From the NCBI GenBank assembly GCA_964390795.1, contig CAYMLQ010000287.1:1-7958 (forward strand): a DNA stretch of 7,958 nucleotides. The letters run 5' to 3'. Positions 6,011 through 7,958 of the stretch are shown in pieces (the stretch's first letter is position 1; every line of letters begins with the position of its first letter). A program made the position numbers and the translations under genes. The notes under the pieces are model-generated. The model worked only from the letters and a program-made list of their open reading frames with translations, did not search any database and had not been told where the DNA came from. This DNA is from CAYMLQ01 sp964390795. GTDB taxonomy: Bacteria > Verrucomicrobiota > Kiritimatiellia > RFP12 > UBA1067.

Positions 6011-7480
6011 ATGCCTATCAAGCAAACACTATCGGAGCGGGACCGGGCGTTCTTCTCCCGCGTGGCGGAATCCGCGTTCACGAACCCGTTCGGTGTCGAG
6101 CGGGCGCAGGCGGACCGGCAGGCCGCCGGTTCGGCTTCGGACGCCTCTTACGAGGAGGTGCTGACGCGCCTGCTGTCAGAGCTTGAGCAGAGGCTTCAGG
6201 CGCTGGAACGGTCGGGCCCGCTTGAGGTGCGCCGGTTTTCGGGGCCGGACAGCGAGTGCCTCGCGAGCGGGATACTCTTCGCGGTGTTTCACCGCTTCAT
6301 CGCACCGTTGGATGCGCTGATCCAGCGGCAGATTGCGGCGGGAGACGAGTCGTGCGTCGCTCCGTTCACGGGCGACATGTTCGCCGTGCTGATGCGGTAT
6401 GGTTTCACGCGCGAGGCGGCCGGGCAGTATGTGGCGATCTTCTATCAGCTCCGCCGCGCGTTCTACTTCATCTCCAACAGCCTGACGGGGAACAGCGCCT
6501 GCATGAGGCAGCTTCGGCGGAGGCTGTGGGACAATATTTTCACGCATGACAGCCGCTGGTACGTGCGCTTCCTCTGGAACCGCATGGAGGATTTCTCCAC
6601 GCTGCTTTTGGGCGACACGGGGACGGGCAAGGGGGCTGCCGCGTTCGCGCTGGGGCGCTCGGGTTTCATCCCGTTCAACCCGGCGAAGAGCGGCTTCGCA
6701 GAAAGTTTCACCCGCGCCTTTGTGCCGATCAATCTGTCGCAGTATCCCGAGTCGCTGATCGAGTCCGAGCTGTTCGGGCACCGCAAGGGCGCGTTCACCG
6801 GCGCGGTCGAAAAGCACGACGGCGTGTTCTCACGGTGCAGCCCGCACGGCGCGATCTTCCTGGACGAGATCGGCGACGTGTCCGAACCGATCCAGATCAA
6901 GCTCCTGCAGGTCTTGCAGCAGCGCACCTTCTCGCCGGTGGGGTGTCACGAGGCGCTCCGGTTCGAAGGCCGCGTGATCGCTGCGACCAACAAATCTCTG
7001 GACGGCCTGCGGCGCGCGGGCACGTTCCGCGACGACTTCTACTATCGCCTCTGTTCGGATCAGATCGTCGTGCCGCCGCTCTGCCGCCGCCTCCAGGAAC
7101 TGCCTTCCGAACTCGACCTGCTTGTGGGTCACATGCTGCGGCGCCTGTGCGGAGAGGCCTACGGCGAGGTGCTGCCGCGCGTGCTGGAGGCGCTGCGCAA
7201 GGATCTGGGGCCGGGCTACGCCTGGCCGGGCAACGTGCGCGAACTCGAGCAGGCGGTGCGCTGCATCCTGCTGACCGGACGTTGCCAAGGCGACAGCGGA
7301 GCCGCGTCGTCGGGCGAAGGTCTGGCGGCGGCGCTGGAGCGCGGCGAACTCACGGTTGCGGCGCTGACCGCAGCCTACTGCAAACGGCTTTTCGTCCGCT
7401 TCGGCCGTTACGAAGAGGTGGCCAAACGCACCGGCCTCGACTGGCGTACCGTGAAGAAATATGTCGAGGCACCAAGTTAG
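6011..7480 (+). CDS. Sigma54-dependent enhancer-binding transcriptional activator (AAA+, Fis-type HTH)
   Basis: A 489-residue cytoplasmic activator that would use ATP to remodel sigma54-RNA polymerase. The AAA+ domain (about 195-420) is complete: Walker A GDTGTGKG (201-208), ESELFGHRKGAFTGA with the sigma54-contacting GAFTGA loop (260-265), Walker B GAIFLDEIGD (280-289), sensor I AATNKSL (324-330), FRDDFYYRL (339-347) with candidate arginine fingers, and sensor II WPGNVREL (405-412). A C-terminal helix-turn-helix (about 467-485, YEEVAKRTGLDWRTVKKYVE) is Fis-like. Residues 1-190 match no receiver, GAF or PAS domain that I recognise and look mostly helical; this is presumably the signal-input region. 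An in-frame TAA at 6005-6007 precedes the ATG, so the start cannot lie further upstream. No Shine-Dalgarno is visible, suggesting weak or leaderless translation. It is divergent from the VIT/VWA gene, its likely target. Confidence 0.88.
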   Translation: MPIKQTLSERDRAFFSRVAESAFTNPFGVERAQADRQAAGSASDASYEEVLTRLLSELEQRLQALERSGPLEVRRFSGPDSECLASGILFAVFHRFIAPLDALIQRQIAAGDESCVAPFTGDMFAVLMRYGFTREAAGQYVAIFYQLRRAFYFISNSLTGNSACMRQLRRRLWDNIFTHDSRWYVRFLWNRMEDFSTLLLGDTGTGKGAAAFALGRSGFIPFNPAKSGFAESFTRAFVPINLSQYPESLIESELFGHRKGAFTGAVEKHDGVFSRCSPHGAIFLDEIGDVSEPIQIKLLQVLQQRTFSPVGCHEALRFEGRVIAATNKSLDGLRRAGTFRDDFYYRLCSDQIVVPPLCRRLQELPSELDLLVGHMLRRLCGEAYGEVLPRVLEALRKDLGPGYAWPGNVRELEQAVRCILLTGRCQGDSGAASSGEGLAAALERGELTVAALTAAYCKRLFVRFGRYEEVAKRTGLDWRTVKKYVEAPS

Positions 7481-7483
7481 AAG

Positions 7484-7517
7484 CTCTTTTCCACACTTCC
7501 AGATGTGTGGAAAAGAG
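7484..7517. terminator. Perfect 13-bp hairpin between convergent activator and malic enzyme genes
   Basis: CTCTTTTCCACAC (7484-7496) pairs exactly with GTGTGGAAAAGAG (7505-7517) over an 8-nt loop. It lies 3 bases after the activator stop and about 31 bases past the malic enzyme stop on the opposite strand, so it can serve both convergent transcripts. There is no following U tract, although the stem itself carries a T4/A4 block. Confidence 0.65.
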
Positions 7518-7548
7518 GTCGAGCCTCAGAGCACTGCCGGCCGAAATC

Positions 7549-7958
7549 TTAGCGGGCGGCGTTGCGGGCGATGAGCGAGGCCTTCAGCGCGGCGAGGTCG
7601 GTGCCCGCCGGCGCGGCGCCGGAGGTCACGGCGGCCTCGGCCACGGCGTAGGAGATCTCGGCGAAGAGGCGCTTGTCGAACGGCTTCGGGATGATGTACC
7701 CCGGGCCGAACGCGAGGTTCTCGCTCGGGTAGAGTGCCTGCACGTCGGCGGGCACGGGCTTGCGCGCAAGTTCCGCTAGGGCCTTGGAGGCGGCCACCTT
7801 CATCTGCGTGTTGATCGTGCGGGCGCGCACGTCCAGCGCGCCGCGGAAGAGAAAGGGGAAGCCGAGCACGTTGTTGATCTGGTTCGGGTAATCCGAGCGG
7901 CCCGTGGCCATGATGTAGGGCTTGCCGGCGAGCGCGTGGGCCACTTTGTCGGGGCGGA
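7549..7958 (-). CDS. Malic enzyme (oxaloacetate-decarboxylating malate dehydrogenase), C-terminal part; 5' end beyond window
   Basis: About 135 C-terminal residues of the enzyme that oxidatively decarboxylates malate to pyruvate and CO2 with NAD(P)+. The frame enters from the window edge (RPDKVAHALAGKPY) without a start. Family hallmarks are GRSDYPNQINNVLGFPFLFRGALDV, followed by the INTQMKVAASKALAELARKPVP helix, the LAFGPGYIIPKPFDKRL block and a short helical end to NAAR. The SDYPNQINNVLGFP segment contributes to the active site and NAD-domain core in malic enzymes. The protein stops about 35 residues after the IIPKPFD block, so it lacks the C-terminal phosphotransacetylase-like domain of MaeB and is a short, single-unit form (usually about 400-450 residues). 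Cofactor preference cannot be judged because the nucleotide-binding Gly motif lies outside. It converges with the activator gene. Confidence 0.9.
   Translation of the reverse strand, partial: RPDKVAHALAGKPYIMATGRSDYPNQINNVLGFPFLFRGALDVRARTINTQMKVAASKALAELARKPVPADVQALYPSENLAFGPGYIIPKPFDKRLFAEISYAVAEAAVTSGAAPAGTDLAALKASLIARNAAR

Noticed and set aside
6835..7779. Long plus-strand open frame (314 codons) running through the activator 3' half and into the malic enzyme region
   Set aside because: It is a frame-shifted shadow of the activator, Arg/Ala/Pro-rich, crosses the hairpin at 7484-7517 and overlaps the antisense of the malic enzyme gene.

Overview
This is a high-GC (by eye roughly two-thirds G+C), gene-dense bacterial window. 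It encodes envelope proteins with an N-terminal signal peptide and a C-terminal sorting-like tail, a rhombosortase-type rhomboid protease, a sigma54-type activator and central metabolic enzymes. That set points to a diderm (Gram-negative-type) bacterium. The divergent EtfA and the style of the activator make me lean towards the PVC group (Kiritimatiellota, Lentisphaerota or Verrucomicrobiota) or a deltaproteobacterium-like lineage. This is only a guess from protein style. I see no IS element, tRNA, rRNA, CRISPR array or phage gene.

Layout: (1) 1-1023, plus strand: electron transfer flavoprotein alpha subunit, missing only its first codon or codons, followed by a good bidirectional intrinsic terminator (1047-1089). 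(2) 1099-3005, minus strand: a two-gene cassette, a DUF2157-type polytopic membrane protein followed by a GDYXXLXY-type membrane-anchored protein. Their stop and start overlap as ATGA. (3) 3102-5847, minus strand: a secreted VIT plus von Willebrand A protein with a glycine-rich/hydrophobic/basic C-terminal tail, followed 73 bases later by a rhombosortase. Perfect 18-bp hairpins lie between these two genes and after the rhombosortase. (4) 5848-6010: divergent intergenic region with a candidate sigma54 (-24/-12) promoter facing the VIT/VWA gene and a near-perfect 26-bp palindrome about 98 bases upstream of the predicted start point. (5) 6011-7480, plus strand: a sigma54 enhancer-binding protein with intact AAA+ motifs including GAFTGA, a Fis-type C-terminal helix-turn-helix, and an unrecognised N-terminal region of about 190 residues. 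(6) 7549-7958, minus strand: the C-terminal part of a short-form malic enzyme.

The most interesting reading is that regions 3-5 form one system. A dedicated sigma54 activator would bind the palindrome and switch on a VIT/VWA surface protein, and the neighbouring rhombosortase would process that protein's C-terminal tail. The DUF2157/GDYXXLXY cassette lies downstream on the same strand, but the 3053-3095 hairpin separates it from the rhombosortase, so it may or may not belong to the same regulon. The protein family calls rest on visible motifs. The regulatory link and the protease-substrate link are inference.
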